64,000 bases of DNA. It comes from Saccharothrix carnea (lineage in GTDB: Bacteria > Actinomycetota > Actinomycetes > Mycobacteriales > Pseudonocardiaceae). The stretch covers positions 124,001 through 188,000 of the forward strand of contig NZ_PYAX01000005.1 of the NCBI RefSeq assembly GCF_003014735.1, read 5' to 3'. The position numbers were made by a program, and so were the translations under genes. Positions 24,902 to 33,810 of the stretch are shown in pieces; position 1 is the first letter of the stretch, and the number at the start of each line of letters is the position of its first letter. The notes below the pieces were generated by a model. The model searched no databases. It worked only from the letters and a program-made list of their open reading frames with translations, and was not told where the DNA came from.

Positions 24902-26095
24902 TCAGTCCTCGCGGCCGAGCAGGAACCGGCCGAAGTGCGGCACGGTGAACGCGATCTGCCCGCGTTCGGCCGAGTACACGAGCCCCTTCTTGATCAGGCT
25001 GTCCCGGGCGGGCGACAACGACGACGGCTTGCGCCCCAGGTGGTCGGCCACCTGCGCGGTGTTCACGCCCGCGTCCTTGCCGTCGGTCAGCTCCGCCATC
25101 GCCCGCAGGTACTCCCGCTCGGCGGGCGTCGCCCGCTCGTACCGCGACCCGAAGAACCCGACCGCCAGCTCGGCGTCCGCCTCGGGCGCGGCCACCGCCA
25201 CGTCCATCGCCGTGATCGGGTCGGCCGGCGCCGCGTCCCACGCCGCCTTGCCGTAGGCCTGGATGAAGTACGGGTAGCCGCCTGAGGCGTCGAACAGCGC
25301 GTCCAACGCCTCCGGCTCGATGCCCGCCTCCTCCCGGTCCACGGGCGCCAGCACGGCGCGGTCGGCGTCCTCCCGCGAGAGCCGGTCGATCCGCACGTAC
25401 CGGAACAGCCGCTCCGAGTACGACTTCGACGCCGACAGCACGGCGGGCAGGTGCGGCAACCCGGCGCCGACCACGACCAGCGGCGCGCCCGACTGCGACA
25501 GCTCGTGGCACGCCGCGCACAACGCCGAGACGTCATCCGCCGGCACGTCCTGCATCTCGTCGATCAACAGCGCCACGCCGGTGCCCACGTCCTGCGCCAG
25601 CTCGGCGACCTCGGTGAACAGCTCCACCAGGTCGATCTCGATGTCACCGGAGTCGGCCCGGCCGACCGCCGCGGGCACGTCGATGCCCGGCTGCCACCGG
25701 TCGCGCAGCTTCGCGTCCTCGGGGTTGGACCGCAGCGCGAACGCCTTCAGCACACCGAGCACGGCCTCCACCCGGTCCGGAGCGCGGTGCCGCACGGCCA
25801 GGTCGCGGATCGCCCGGTGCAACGCGGCCGACAGCGGGCGGCGCAGCCCGGCCTCGGGCCGTGCCTCGATCTTCCCGGCGCCCCAGCCGCGCTTCATCGC
25901 CATCGACCGCAGCTCGCCCAGCAGCACGGTCTTGCCCACGCCGCGCAGCCCGGTGAGCACGAGGCTGCGTTCCGGCCGGCCGCGCGCCACCCGTTCGAGG
26001 ACGACCTCGAACGCGCCCAGCTCCTTGTCGCGCCCCGCCAGCTCGGGTGGCCGTTGGCCCGCGCCGGGGGCGAACGGGTTGCGCACCGGGTCCAT
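24902..26095 (-). CDS. AAA ATPase, Orc1/Cdc6-like (archaeal-ATPase class)
   Basis: A 397-residue P-loop ATPase. It starts with RNPFAPGAGQRPPELAGRD, as in AAA_16-type proteins. Walker A is LTGLRGVGKTVLLGEL and Walker B is GVALLIDEMQDVPADDV. Sensor 1 is VVVGAGLPHLP, and a sensor 2/lid helix lies around GGYPYFIQAYGKAAWD. The C-terminal ~80 residues form a winged helix (LTDGKDAGVNTAQVADHLGR, then LIKKGLVYSAERGQIAFTVP). Stand-alone members occur in many actinobacteria; the function is unknown. The long gap before the next gene and the clean start suggest a single-gene unit. Confidence 0.85.
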   Translation of the reverse strand: MDPVRNPFAPGAGQRPPELAGRDKELGAFEVVLERVARGRPERSLVLTGLRGVGKTVLLGELRSMAMKRGWGAGKIEARPEAGLRRPLSAALHRAIRDLAVRHRAPDRVEAVLGVLKAFALRSNPEDAKLRDRWQPGIDVPAAVGRADSGDIEIDLVELFTEVAELAQDVGTGVALLIDEMQDVPADDVSALCAACHELSQSGAPLVVVGAGLPHLPAVLSASKSYSERLFRYVRIDRLSREDADRAVLAPVDREEAGIEPEALDALFDASGGYPYFIQAYGKAAWDAAPADPITAMDVAVAAPEADAELAVGFFGSRYERATPAEREYLRAMAELTDGKDAGVNTAQVADHLGRKPSSLSPARDSLIKKGLVYSAERGQIAFTVPHFGRFLLGRED

Positions 26096-26217
26096 CCTCG
26101 GAAGGTATCGAGGTGTCTACAGCGGATCCAATACTCACGCCGTGTCGGCAGGTATTCGTGTATCTAGCTTTGAAGCTATATAGCGCTATCGAGCGACATG
26201 GGCGGTAGCGTCGTGCC

Positions 26218-26841
26218 ATGGCTGAGGTAGTGACCAAGGGCGTCGGCAAGGTGGAGCGGACCGCTGACCGCGCCGAGGTGAGCGTGAGCTTCGAGACGCT
26301 GGGCTCGACGCGGCAGGAGGCGGTGGAACGGCTGACCGCGCGGATCGCCGGCGTCGAGCCCGCGCTGGAACGCCCGGGCGTCGAGGTGCGGTCACGGCAG
26401 CTCAACGTGCACGACAACTGGGACGGCCGGCGCCGTTCCGGCAGCCGTGCGACGCAGAACTACGTGGTGCGGGTCGACGACGTCACGGCGCTCGACAGCC
26501 TGCTGGGCGCGCTCGTGACCGCCGAGCCGACGTGGCTGCACGGGCCGACGTGGCAGCTCAAGGACGACGCGGACGCCGTCCGGGAGGCGCAGCGCGAGGC
26601 CGTGCTGGACGCGCGCCGCCGTGCCGAGGGCTACGCCGGAGCACTCGGCGCGCGGCTGGGGCCGTTGCACCGGCTGACCGACGGCGACGCCGAGGGCTGG
26701 GCGGTCGAGTCGACCCGGATGAGGACGGCGGCCTACGGCGGTGCGCCGGGCGTGCCGCCGCAGATGGACGAGCTGAACCTGGAGGCGCAGCAGATCACCG
26801 TCACGGTCCGCTGCACGGCTTCGTGGGCGCTCCTCGACTGA
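26218..26841 (+). CDS. SIMPL-domain (DUF541) protein
   Basis: A 207-residue protein with the SIMPL layout: VVTKGVGKVERTADRAEVSV, ETLGSTRQEAVERLTARI, LNVHDNWDG, YVVRVDDVTALDSLLGAL, then REAVLDARRRAEGYAGALG and ITVTVRCTASWAL. Most SIMPL proteins are periplasmic, but no signal peptide is visible here, so this one is probably cytosolic. The exact role is unknown. The ATG at 26218 follows a region with the AT-rich palindrome TATAGCGCTAT near 26180 that may contain the promoter. Confidence 0.8.
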   Translation: MAEVVTKGVGKVERTADRAEVSVSFETLGSTRQEAVERLTARIAGVEPALERPGVEVRSRQLNVHDNWDGRRRSGSRATQNYVVRVDDVTALDSLLGALVTAEPTWLHGPTWQLKDDADAVREAQREAVLDARRRAEGYAGALGARLGPLHRLTDGDAEGWAVESTRMRTAAYGGAPGVPPQMDELNLEAQQITVTVRCTASWALLD

Positions 26842-26843
26842 CG

Positions 26844-26906
26844 CCCCGCGTGTCCCGAACGTTCATGAACGTGGGACACGCGGGACGCGAACGTGGGACA
26901 CGCGGG
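26844..26906. terminator. Bidirectional terminator with a repeated stem
   Basis: CCCGCGTGTCCCGAACGTTC pairs with a following copy of GAACGTGGGACACGCGGG, and a second copy of that arm lies 4 bases further. Either copy can form the stem. It separates the convergent SIMPL and OmpA genes. Confidence 0.8.
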
Positions 26907-26907
26907 G

Positions 26908-28038
26908 TCAGCTGTTGGTTCTCGGTTCGGCCAGTTCGACGACGACCGAGCGGTTGCGGGCGGCGGCGTCGGCGATCAGGTCGCCGTAGCTGTCCAGGTC
27001 CGGTTCCAGGGGCGAGGCGAAGCCCGCACCGCGGACCTCGGTGAACGCCGCCCGGCTCACGCCCAGCTCGACCAGCGTCGACACCACCCGCTCGCCGCGC
27101 CGCTGGGTCAGGTTGACCGCCGACGCCGCCGACGCCGAGCTGGCCGTGCGGGCGACCACCCGCGCGGTGGTGCGGCCGTCGAACTTCTTCGCCACCTCCG
27201 CCAGCACCTCGCGCGCACCCGGTGCCAGCTCGTCGCTGCCCGCCTCGAACAGCACGGAGTTCGGCAGGTGCACCGAGGTGTCGGAGTGCACCACCTCCCC
27301 GATCCGCACGGTCGGCACCTCGGCCCGGCCGATCGACGCGCCACCGGGCACCGGCTCCGTGTCGTGCGTGCAGCTCTTCGCGTGGAACTTCGCGCAGATC
27401 CCGAGCCACAGCTGGACCAGCGCCTCCCGCGCGCCGGGCGGCAACTGCGGCTGCTCGCCCGTCACCTGGCCCAGCCCGGAGAAGATGACGTCCTTGTCGG
27501 TCAGCTCGGGCAGGGTGTCGTCCGGCACCGACGCCACCACGGCGGACACGTCGAAGTCGAGGCCCAGCCGGGTCAGGTCGAGCGGGTCGGTGGTCTGCAA
27601 CCCGCTGGTCTGCAGCACGAGCACCGCCGGCCCCGACGCGGACGCCATGTCCGCCAGCACGGACAGCGGGTCGAGGTCGGTGCTGGTGCCGCCGAGCTGG
27701 CTGAGCTGTCCCGTCAGCCGGTTCAGGTTCTGCTCGAAGCCGAGCTCGCGCAGCGCCGCGTCGCTCTCCACGTCGTTGCCGTCCCGAACGGTGAAGTCCT
27801 CGTCCACGTGCGCACCGCCGGAATCCTCACCCTGCCGGTACACGACGACCCGGGTCACGCCCTGGTCGACCGCCTCGGCCAGGCGGTCGACGACGGTCTT
27901 GGTGAGCTCGACCCGGGGCTCGTTGGCCGACGCGGTCACCCCGATGCGCACGGTGGTGGTGTCGCGGGACGTCTCCCCGCAGGCAGCGCAGGACGCCGCC
28001 ACCAGCACGACTGCGGCGAAGAGCCGTGAGTGGTTCAT
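26908..28038 (-). CDS. OmpA-family lipoprotein-like protein
   Basis: A 376-residue exported protein. The N-terminus MNHSRLFAAVVLVAASCAAC has a signal peptide with a lipobox-like L-V-A-A-S-C-A-A-C, so lipid anchoring is likely. The middle is a von Willebrand-like Rossmann region (RVVVYRQGEDSG, AVLVLQTSGLQ, DKDVIFSGLGQV). The C-terminal ~110 residues are an OmpA-like peptidoglycan-binding domain: NSVLFEAGSDELAPGAREVL, LTQRRGERVVSTLVELGV and NRSVVVEL. Actinobacterial members are common and of unknown role. A terminator separates it from the convergent SIMPL gene. Confidence 0.82.
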   Translation of the reverse strand: MNHSRLFAAVVLVAASCAACGETSRDTTTVRIGVTASANEPRVELTKTVVDRLAEAVDQGVTRVVVYRQGEDSGGAHVDEDFTVRDGNDVESDAALRELGFEQNLNRLTGQLSQLGGTSTDLDPLSVLADMASASGPAVLVLQTSGLQTTDPLDLTRLGLDFDVSAVVASVPDDTLPELTDKDVIFSGLGQVTGEQPQLPPGAREALVQLWLGICAKFHAKSCTHDTEPVPGGASIGRAEVPTVRIGEVVHSDTSVHLPNSVLFEAGSDELAPGAREVLAEVAKKFDGRTTARVVARTASSASAASAVNLTQRRGERVVSTLVELGVSRAAFTEVRGAGFASPLEPDLDSYGDLIADAAARNRSVVVELAEPRTNS

Positions 28039-28103
28039 GCATTGGAAACGGAACGGGAACGCGTTGTGTTACCAATAACACCCGTTCGGCCTAACGATCA
28101 GCC

Positions 28104-29372
28104 TCATCGCTCCACGATCGCCGTAACGCCCTGACCACCCGCCGCACAGATGGAGATCAGCCCGCGACCCGAGCCGCGCTCCGCCAGCAGCTTCGCCAGG
28201 GTGGCCACGATCCGCGCGCCGGTCGCGGCGAACGGGTGCCCGGCGGCCAGCGACGAGCCGTTGACGTTCAGCTTCGACCGGTCGACCGGGCCGAGCGGCG
28301 CGTCCAGCCCGAGCCTGCCCTTGCAGAAGTCCGCGTCCTCCCACGCCTTCAACGTGGCCAGCACCTGGGACGCGAACGCCTCGTGGATCTCGTAGAAGTC
28401 GAAGTCCTGCAACGACAGCCCGGCGCGCGCCAGCATCCGCGGCACCGCGTACGCGGGCGCCATCAGCAGGCCCTCGCCACCGTGCACGTAGTCGACGGCC
28501 GCCGTCTCGGTGAACGTGAGGTAGGCCAGCACGGGCAGGTTCCTCGCGGCGGCCCACTCCTCCGACGCCAGCAGCACGGCCGACGCGCCGTCGCTGAGCG
28601 GCGTGGAGTTGCCCGCGGTCATCGTCGCGCCCTCGCCCCGGCCGAACACCGGCTTGAGCTCGGCCAGCTTCTCCACCGACGAGTCCGGCCGCAGGTTCTG
28701 GTCCCTGGTCAGGCCCAGGTACGGCGTCACCAGGTCGTCGAAGAACCCCCGGTCGTACGCGGCGGCGAGGTTGTGGTGGCTCGCGGCGGCCAGTTCGTCC
28801 TGGTCCTCGCGCGCGATGCCCCACTCGCGGGCGGTGATCGCCGCGTGCTCGCCCATGGACAGGCCCGTGCGCGGCTCGCCGTTGCGCGGCACGTCCGGCA
28901 CGACGTGCTTGGGCCGCAGCTTCAGCGCCGCCTTGACCTTGGCGCCGGCGCTGCGGGCCCGGTTGAACTCCAGCAGCACGCCGCGCAGGTCCTCGTTCAC
29001 GCCGATCGGCGCGTCGCTCGTGGTGTCCACGCCGCCGGCCACGCCCACCTCGATCTGGCCGAGCGCGATCTTGTTGGCCACCGCGATCACCGCCTGCAAG
29101 CCGGTGCCGCACGCCTGCTGCACGTCGTAGGCGGGCGTCTCGGCGGACAGCGTGCTGCCCAGCACGGCCTCGCGGACCAGGTTGAAGTCGCGGCTGTGCT
29201 TGAGCACCGCGCCCGCGACGACCTCGCCGAGCCGTTCGCCCTGCAACCCGAACCGGCTGACCAGACCGTCCAGGGTGGCGGTGAGCATGTCCTGGTTCGA
29301 CGCCGTGGCGTAGGGACCGTTCGACCGGGCGAACGGGATGCGGTTGCCGCCGAGGATGGCTACTCGGGCCAT
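28104..29372 (-). CDS. fadA2: Acetyl-CoA acyltransferase (thiolase), FadA2-like
   Basis: A 422-residue thiolase, which cleaves 3-ketoacyl-CoA in beta-oxidation. The nucleophile Cys is in YDVQQACGTGLQAVIA. The other signatures are NVNGSSLAAGHPFAATGAR (catalytic His), FDFYEIHEAFASQVLA and ISICAAGGQGVTAIV (second Cys). The start MARVAILGGNRIPFARSNGP matches the FadI/FadA2 class. In M. tuberculosis fadA2 is divergent from fabG4 and htdX, exactly as here (88 bases apart from fabG4). The divergent region carries the motif at 29410-29444 shared with two other acyl-CoA loci. Confidence 0.92.
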   Translation of the reverse strand: MARVAILGGNRIPFARSNGPYATASNQDMLTATLDGLVSRFGLQGERLGEVVAGAVLKHSRDFNLVREAVLGSTLSAETPAYDVQQACGTGLQAVIAVANKIALGQIEVGVAGGVDTTSDAPIGVNEDLRGVLLEFNRARSAGAKVKAALKLRPKHVVPDVPRNGEPRTGLSMGEHAAITAREWGIAREDQDELAAASHHNLAAAYDRGFFDDLVTPYLGLTRDQNLRPDSSVEKLAELKPVFGRGEGATMTAGNSTPLSDGASAVLLASEEWAAARNLPVLAYLTFTETAAVDYVHGGEGLLMAPAYAVPRMLARAGLSLQDFDFYEIHEAFASQVLATLKAWEDADFCKGRLGLDAPLGPVDRSKLNVNGSSLAAGHPFAATGARIVATLAKLLAERGSGRGLISICAAGGQGVTAIVER

Positions 29373-29409
29373 GTCGTCCTCCAGGATCGTGGTCGGGTGG
29401 CACCCAATG

Positions 29410-29444
29410 TTACCTACTCATCAGTAGACTTACTAGCGAGTAGG
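29410..29444. promoter_or_regulatory. Operator-like motif in the fadA2/fabG4 divergent promoter
   Basis: TTACCTACTCATCAGTAG followed by ACTTACTAGCGAGTAGG aligns with 33811-33845 at 28 of 35 bases. It ends 15 bases before the fabG4-like ATG and 37 bases before the thiolase ATG. It is probably the binding site of a TetR regulator. Confidence 0.7.
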
Positions 29445-29459
29445 GAGTGTGATGTCGGC

Positions 29460-30776
29460 ATGGATCGTTACCAGTCGTTCGCGAGGTCCGGCCTCGGGCG
29501 GTTCGTCGTGGGCAGGCTCGGCCTGCCCGACCCGTACCCGCTGCGCCGCCACTCACCCGGAAAACCCCCGCTGGACGGACCCGTGCTGATCGGTGGCGGC
29601 GGCCGGCTCGCCGATCCTGTCGGCGCGGCGGTGAAGTCGCTCGGCCTGGACGTGGTGTCCGGGCCGGCCGAGGGCGAGAGGTACGGCGCGCTGGTGTTCG
29701 ACGCGTCCGGCATCGACTCGGTCGAGCGGTTGCGCGAGCTGTACGAGTTCTTCCAGCCGGTGATCCGGTCTCTCGGGCCGTGCGGCCGGGTCGTCGTCTT
29801 CGGCACGCCACCCGAGCGGGCCGAGTCGCAGATCGCGCAACGCGCGCTGGAGGGGTTCACGCGCAGCGTCGGCAAGGAGCTCAAGCGCGGCGGCACGGCC
29901 CAGCTCGTGCACGTCGAGCCCGGCGGCGAGGGCGCGATCGGGTCGACCGTCCGGTTCCTGCTGTCGGGCCGTTCGGCGTACGTGTCCGGGCAGGTGATCA
30001 GGATCGGCGCGGCCGAGGTCGAGGCGCCGTCGGACGCCGACCGGCCGCTGACGGGGAAGGTCGCGCTGGTCACGGGTGCGGCCCGGGGCATCGGCGCGGC
30101 GATCGCCGAGGTGCTGGGTCGCGACGGCGCGACCGTGGTGTGCCTGGACGTGCCCGCGCAGGGCGACGAGCTGTCCGCGGTGGCCAACCGGGTCGGCGGT
30201 ACCGCGCTCCAGCTCGACATCACCGCATCCGACGCGCCCGCGCGGATCGTCGAGCACCTCACCCAGCGGCACGGCGGCGTGGACGTCGTCGTGCACAACG
30301 CGGGCATCACGCGTGACCGCACGCTCGGGCGGATGGACGCGGGCCGGTGGGACGCGGTGGTCGCGGTGAACCTGGCGTCCCAGGAACGGGTCAACGACGC
30401 GCTGCTCGCCGCCGACGCGCTGCGGCCCAACGGGCGGATCGTCGGCGTGTCGTCCATCGCGGGCATCGCCGGGAACGTCGGCCAGACCAACTACGCCACC
30501 ACCAAGGCGGGCGTGATCGGCATGGTCGACTCCCTGTCGCGGCGGCTCGCGGGCCGCGCCACGGTGAACGCGGTCGCGCCGGGGTTCATCGAGACCAGGA
30601 TGACGGCCGCGGTGCCGTTGTTCATCCGGGAGGCGGGGCGGCGGATGAACAGCCTGTCGCAGGGCGGCCTGCCGGTGGACGTGGCCGAGGCGATCGCGTG
30701 GTTCGCGCACCCGGCGTCGGCCGGGGTGAACGGCAACGTCGTGCGCGTGTGCGGGCAGAGCCTGCTGGGGGCGTGA
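29460..30776 (+). CDS. fabG4: 3-oxoacyl reductase, FabG4-like (high-molecular-weight SDR)
   Basis: A 438-residue SDR reductase with an extra N-terminal domain, as in mycobacterial FabG4. The N-terminus (FARSGLGRFVVGRLGLPDP, PLDGPVLIGGGGRL) is a degenerate flavodoxin-like domain. The C-terminal SDR domain has VALVTGAARGIGAAIAEVLG (NAD(P) site), VVVHNAGITRDRTLGRMD (NAG motif), the active-site Ser in IVGVSSIAGIAG and Tyr/Lys in QTNYATTKAGVIGM. It reduces 3-ketoacyl-CoA/ACP to 3-hydroxyacyl. The stop overlaps the next gene's start (TGATG), so it is coupled to the dehydratase. The ATG at 29460 fits relatives. Confidence 0.92.
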   Translation: MDRYQSFARSGLGRFVVGRLGLPDPYPLRRHSPGKPPLDGPVLIGGGGRLADPVGAAVKSLGLDVVSGPAEGERYGALVFDASGIDSVERLRELYEFFQPVIRSLGPCGRVVVFGTPPERAESQIAQRALEGFTRSVGKELKRGGTAQLVHVEPGGEGAIGSTVRFLLSGRSAYVSGQVIRIGAAEVEAPSDADRPLTGKVALVTGAARGIGAAIAEVLGRDGATVVCLDVPAQGDELSAVANRVGGTALQLDITASDAPARIVEHLTQRHGGVDVVVHNAGITRDRTLGRMDAGRWDAVVAVNLASQERVNDALLAADALRPNGRIVGVSSIAGIAGNVGQTNYATTKAGVIGMVDSLSRRLAGRATVNAVAPGFIETRMTAAVPLFIREAGRRMNSLSQGGLPVDVAEAIAWFAHPASAGVNGNVVRVCGQSLLGA

Positions 30777-31576
30777 TGGTGAACCTGACCCTGCTTTACG
30801 CCAAGGCCGCGCTGACCGGGTTCACCCGGCGCGGTGGGGAGCTGCCGACGTCGTCCCTGGACGCGCAGGTCACCGTGGACCCCGAGCACCTGGCCCGGTA
30901 CAACAAGGTCTGCGGGTTCGGCGTGCGCGACGAGCTGCCGATCACCTACCCGCACGTGCTCGGGTTCGGGCTGCAGATCCGGCTCATGACCGGGCCCGGC
31001 TTCCCGTTCCCGCTGCCCGGCCTGGTGCACGTGGCCAACCGGATCCGGCAGCACCGGCCGCTGCGGGTCGCCGAACCGCTGTCGCTGCACGTGGCGTTGG
31101 CGGACCTGCGGCCGCACGAGCGGGGCCGTCAGTTCGACGTGGTGACGACCGTGTCGGTGGACGGCGAGGAGGCGTGGGTCGACGTGTCGACATATCTGCG
31201 CCGGGAGGGCGGGGCCGCGAAGGAGTCGTCGCCGCGGGCCGAACCGCCTTCGCCCACGGCGCGGTGGCGGCTGCCCGGCGACCTCGGCAGGCGGTACGCG
31301 GCCGCGTCCGGCGACCGCAACCCCATCCACCTGCACCCGTTGACGGCCAAGGCGTTCGGCTTCCCCCGGGCCATCGCGCACGGGATGTGGTCGAAGGCGC
31401 GGTGCGTGGCCGCGTTCGAGGGGCGGCTGCCGGCCGCGTACGAGGTCGACGTGCGGTTCAAGGCGCCGGTCCTGCTGCCCGGGGCGGTCGACTTCTCGTC
31501 CACGCCCACGGGCGACGGGTGGCGGTTCGCGCTGTGGTCGGACCGCCCGCACCTGGAGGGCGTGATCAGCGGCTGA
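30776..31576 (+). CDS. htdX: MaoC-like (R)-specific hydratase, HtdX-like
   Basis: A 266-residue double hot-dog protein. The N-terminal hot-dog region has FGVRDELPITYPHVLGFGLQ, as in HtdX. The C-terminal MaoC domain has GRRYAAASGDRNPIHLHP (catalytic Asp and His of the D-x(4)-H hydratase motif), FPRAIAHGMWSKARC and VDVRFKAPVLLPGAVDF. It should hydrate trans-2-enoyl substrates to (R)-3-hydroxyacyl and partner the FabG4-like reductase. The ATG at 30776 overlaps the fabG4 stop. The last 11 bases overlap the convergent MarR gene. Confidence 0.9.
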   Translation: MVNLTLLYAKAALTGFTRRGGELPTSSLDAQVTVDPEHLARYNKVCGFGVRDELPITYPHVLGFGLQIRLMTGPGFPFPLPGLVHVANRIRQHRPLRVAEPLSLHVALADLRPHERGRQFDVVTTVSVDGEEAWVDVSTYLRREGGAAKESSPRAEPPSPTARWRLPGDLGRRYAAASGDRNPIHLHPLTAKAFGFPRAIAHGMWSKARCVAAFEGRLPAAYEVDVRFKAPVLLPGAVDFSSTPTGDGWRFALWSDRPHLEGVISG

Positions 31577-31997
31577 CGTTGTCGGCCAACGTGCGCAGGA
31601 GGGCGCGCAGCCGGGCCGTGTCCTCCTCGCCCAGGTTCATCGCCTCGCCCATCGCGGGCGGCACGTCCTTGGCGCGTTCGCGCAGCTCGTCGCCCGCCTC
31701 GGTGAGCACGAGGCGGACCGAGCGCTCGTCGTCCGGACGGCGTTCGCGGAGGATCAGCCCCGCCGACTCCAGCCGCTTGAGCAGCGGGGAGAGCGTGCCG
31801 TAGTCGAGCTGGAGCGCGGCGGCGACGTCCTTGACCGGGACCGGGCCGCGTTCCCACAGCACCAGCAGCACCAGGTACTGGGGATAGGTCAGGCCGAGGT
31901 CGTCCAGCAGCGGCCGGTAGCGCGCGGTGACGGCCCGCGAAGCCGCGTAGAGCGCGAAGCAGAGCTGGTCGTCCAGCTCCAGGCTGAAGTCCCGCAT
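31566..31997 (-). CDS. MarR-family regulator, OhrR-like
   Basis: A 143-residue regulator. LELDDQLCFALYAASRAVTA holds the peroxide-sensing Cys of OhrR proteins, then YRPLLDDLGLTYPQYLVLLV. The winged helix is VPVKDVAAALQLDYGTLSPL with wing RERRPDDERSVRLVLTEAG. GGGAGG lies 8 bases upstream of the ATG. It is divergent from an alpha/beta hydrolase gene, which it may control. Its 3' end overlaps the convergent htdX-like gene by 11 bases. It is the second OhrR-like protein in the window (the other is at 11755-12207). Confidence 0.87.
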   Translation of the reverse strand: MRDFSLELDDQLCFALYAASRAVTARYRPLLDDLGLTYPQYLVLLVLWERGPVPVKDVAAALQLDYGTLSPLLKRLESAGLILRERRPDDERSVRLVLTEAGDELRERAKDVPPAMGEAMNLGEEDTARLRALLRTLADNVSR

Positions 31998-32124
31998 GTC
32001 CGTCGTCCCTCCCACTGGTGATCGAGACCACGATACTCCCGCGCCCATCTAGATTGTGTGCGATGTAATCGCGTACTAGGTTTCATGGTGACAGGTTCGA
32101 CCGCACGACATCGAGGAGCCAGTG
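31998..32124. promoter_or_regulatory. Divergent promoter region, MarR and hydrolase
   Basis: 127 bases. Near 32047-32082 lies CTAG-ATTGTGTGCGATGTAAT-CGCGTA-CTAG, with ATTG and AAT half-sites as in OhrR operators and outer CTAG arms. This is a weak candidate operator. The hydrolase ribosome-binding site GAGGAG is at the right end. Confidence 0.4.
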
Positions 32125-33051
32125 ATGACCGTCCTGGAACCGGCCGCCGCCGAGTTCGCCGCCGCGACCGCCAACCCGCCTTACCTGTTCGACCTGGGTC
32201 CGGTCGATGGTCGGCAGGCCGTGGACGAGGTGCAGTCCGGCGAGGTGTTCAAGCCCGAGGTCGACGAGGAGTGGGTGACCGTCGGCGAGGTGCCCGTCCG
32301 GGTCGTCCGACCGGCCGGCGCCACCGGCACGCTGCCCGTCGTGCTCTACGTCCACGGCGCCGGTTGGGTGTTCGGCAACGCGAAGACGCACGACCGGCTG
32401 GTGCGCGAGCTGGCCGTGGGCACGGGCGCCGCCGTGGTGTTCCCCGACTACAGCCTCTCGCCCGAGGCGCACTACCCCGTGGCGCTGGAGGAGAGCTACG
32501 CGGTCGCGCGGTGGATCGTCGCCGAGGGTGCCGCGCGCGGACTCGACGCGTCCCGCTTGGCCGTGGCGGGCGACTCGGTCGGCGGCAACATGGCGACGGC
32601 GCTGACGTTGCTGGCCAAGGCGCGCGGTGACGTGGCGTTCCGGCAGCAGGTGCTGTTCTACCCGGTCACGGACGCGTCGTTCGACACGCCGTCGTACCGG
32701 GAGTTCGCCGAGGGCTACTTCCTGCGGCGTGACGCGATGCAGTGGTTCTGGGACCAGTACACGACGTCCGAGGCGGAGCGCGCGGAGATCACCGCGTCAC
32801 CGTTGCGGGCGAGCGTGGAGGAGCTGACCGGCCTGCCGCCAGCGTTGGTGATCACCGCCGAGGCCGACGTGCTGCGCGACGAGGGCGAGGCGTACGCGAA
32901 CAAGCTGCGCGAGGCGGGCGTGCCGGTGACCGCGGTGCGCTACCAGGGCGTGATCCACGACTTCGTCATGCTCAACGCGTTGCGGGAGACGCACGCCGCC
33001 GAAGCCGCGATCAGCCAGGCGGTGGCCGTGCTCAAGGGTGCGCTGGCCTAG
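32125..33051 (+). CDS. Alpha/beta hydrolase, hormone-sensitive-lipase (HSL) type
   Basis: A 308-residue esterase/lipase of the HSL family. The oxyanion motif reads HGAGW (usually HGGGW/F), in VVLYVHGAGWVFGNAKTHDR. The nucleophile is in LAVAGDSVGGNMATAL (GDSxGG). The acid is in ALVITAEADVLRDEGEAYAN, and the His in GVIHDFVMLNAL. The FPDYSLSPEAHYPVALEE segment is typical. The substrate is unknown, likely a short acyl ester. The stop shares CTAG with the convergent TetR gene. Confidence 0.9.
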   Translation: MTVLEPAAAEFAAATANPPYLFDLGPVDGRQAVDEVQSGEVFKPEVDEEWVTVGEVPVRVVRPAGATGTLPVVLYVHGAGWVFGNAKTHDRLVRELAVGTGAAVVFPDYSLSPEAHYPVALEESYAVARWIVAEGAARGLDASRLAVAGDSVGGNMATALTLLAKARGDVAFRQQVLFYPVTDASFDTPSYREFAEGYFLRRDAMQWFWDQYTTSEAERAEITASPLRASVEELTGLPPALVITAEADVLRDEGEAYANKLREAGVPVTAVRYQGVIHDFVMLNALRETHAAEAAISQAVAVLKGALA

Positions 33052-33761
33052 GAGGTCGCTTCCTTCTCCGGACCGGGCTCGCGGCCCGACTCCTGGCCGG
33101 TTCGGCGTGACGGCGGGTGCCAGACGTCGCCCGCCACCAGGTCCCCGAAGCCCATCCACACCAGGTTCATGAGCCGGGCGGCGACGACGCCGGCCGGCTC
33201 CTGGGGGTTGTCGAGCCACCAGTCGGCCAACGACTCGCCCGCCCCGACCAGCGCCGCGGCCAGCGACTCCGCTTCCTTGTCGCCCGCCCGCGGCACGTTG
33301 GTGAAGTCCGACGAGTGCACCAGCAGCGCCGCCACCAGGCTGATCGCCCGGCCCCGCATGTCGGCCAACTCCTCGGCGAACGGACCGCCCTGGGAGGACG
33401 CCTGCCGGTGCAGCACCTGCCAGCTGGCGCGGTTCTCGCCGACGAACCCGAAGAACGCCCGGAGTCCGCTCCACAGCTGGACGTCCGGCGGCTCCTCGGC
33501 CTCGACGCCGTTCGCGATCGCCTCCATCATCCGGGTCGCCTCACGACGGATGCAGGTGGCGAACAGCTCCTCCTTCGAGCCCAGGTAGGCGTACAGCATG
33601 GGTTTGGAGATGCCCGCGACCTCGGAGATCTCGTCCATGGACGCGGCGTGGAAACCCAACCGCGAGAAGACGTCGACCGCGGCGTCCATGATCTGCCGCT
33701 CGCGCACCGCGCGTGGCAGCCTCTTGGCCCGGCCCGGTCGGACCGGTTGCTCTGCGTGCAT
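33048..33761 (-). CDS. TetR-family regulator, candidate acyl-CoA repressor
   Basis: A 237-residue TetR protein. The HTH is RQIMDAAVDVFSRLGFHAAS, MDEISEVAGISKPMLYAYLG and SKEELFATCIRREAT. The remaining helices form the ligand pocket (ENRASWQVLHRQASSQGGPF, WWLDNPQEPAGVVAARLMNL), with a hydrophilic tail. It is divergent from the SCP2 and acyl-CoA dehydrogenase genes. A long operator-like motif (33811-33847) lies between them and is repeated upstream of the other acyl-CoA operons. Acyl-CoA or steroid-like ligands are plausible but unproven. Confidence 0.88.
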   Translation of the reverse strand: MHAEQPVRPGRAKRLPRAVRERQIMDAAVDVFSRLGFHAASMDEISEVAGISKPMLYAYLGSKEELFATCIRREATRMMEAIANGVEAEEPPDVQLWSGLRAFFGFVGENRASWQVLHRQASSQGGPFAEELADMRGRAISLVAALLVHSSDFTNVPRAGDKEAESLAAALVGAGESLADWWLDNPQEPAGVVAARLMNLVWMGFGDLVAGDVWHPPSRRTGQESGREPGPEKEATS

Positions 33762-33810
33762 CGCACCCCCTGGATGGCTGGGACAAGATTACTCCGCGCC
33801 CCTTGCCGCC

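Noticed and set aside
28236..29459. N-terminal extension of the fabG4-like frame
   Set aside because: It is the complement of the thiolase gene; the true start is the ATG at 29460.
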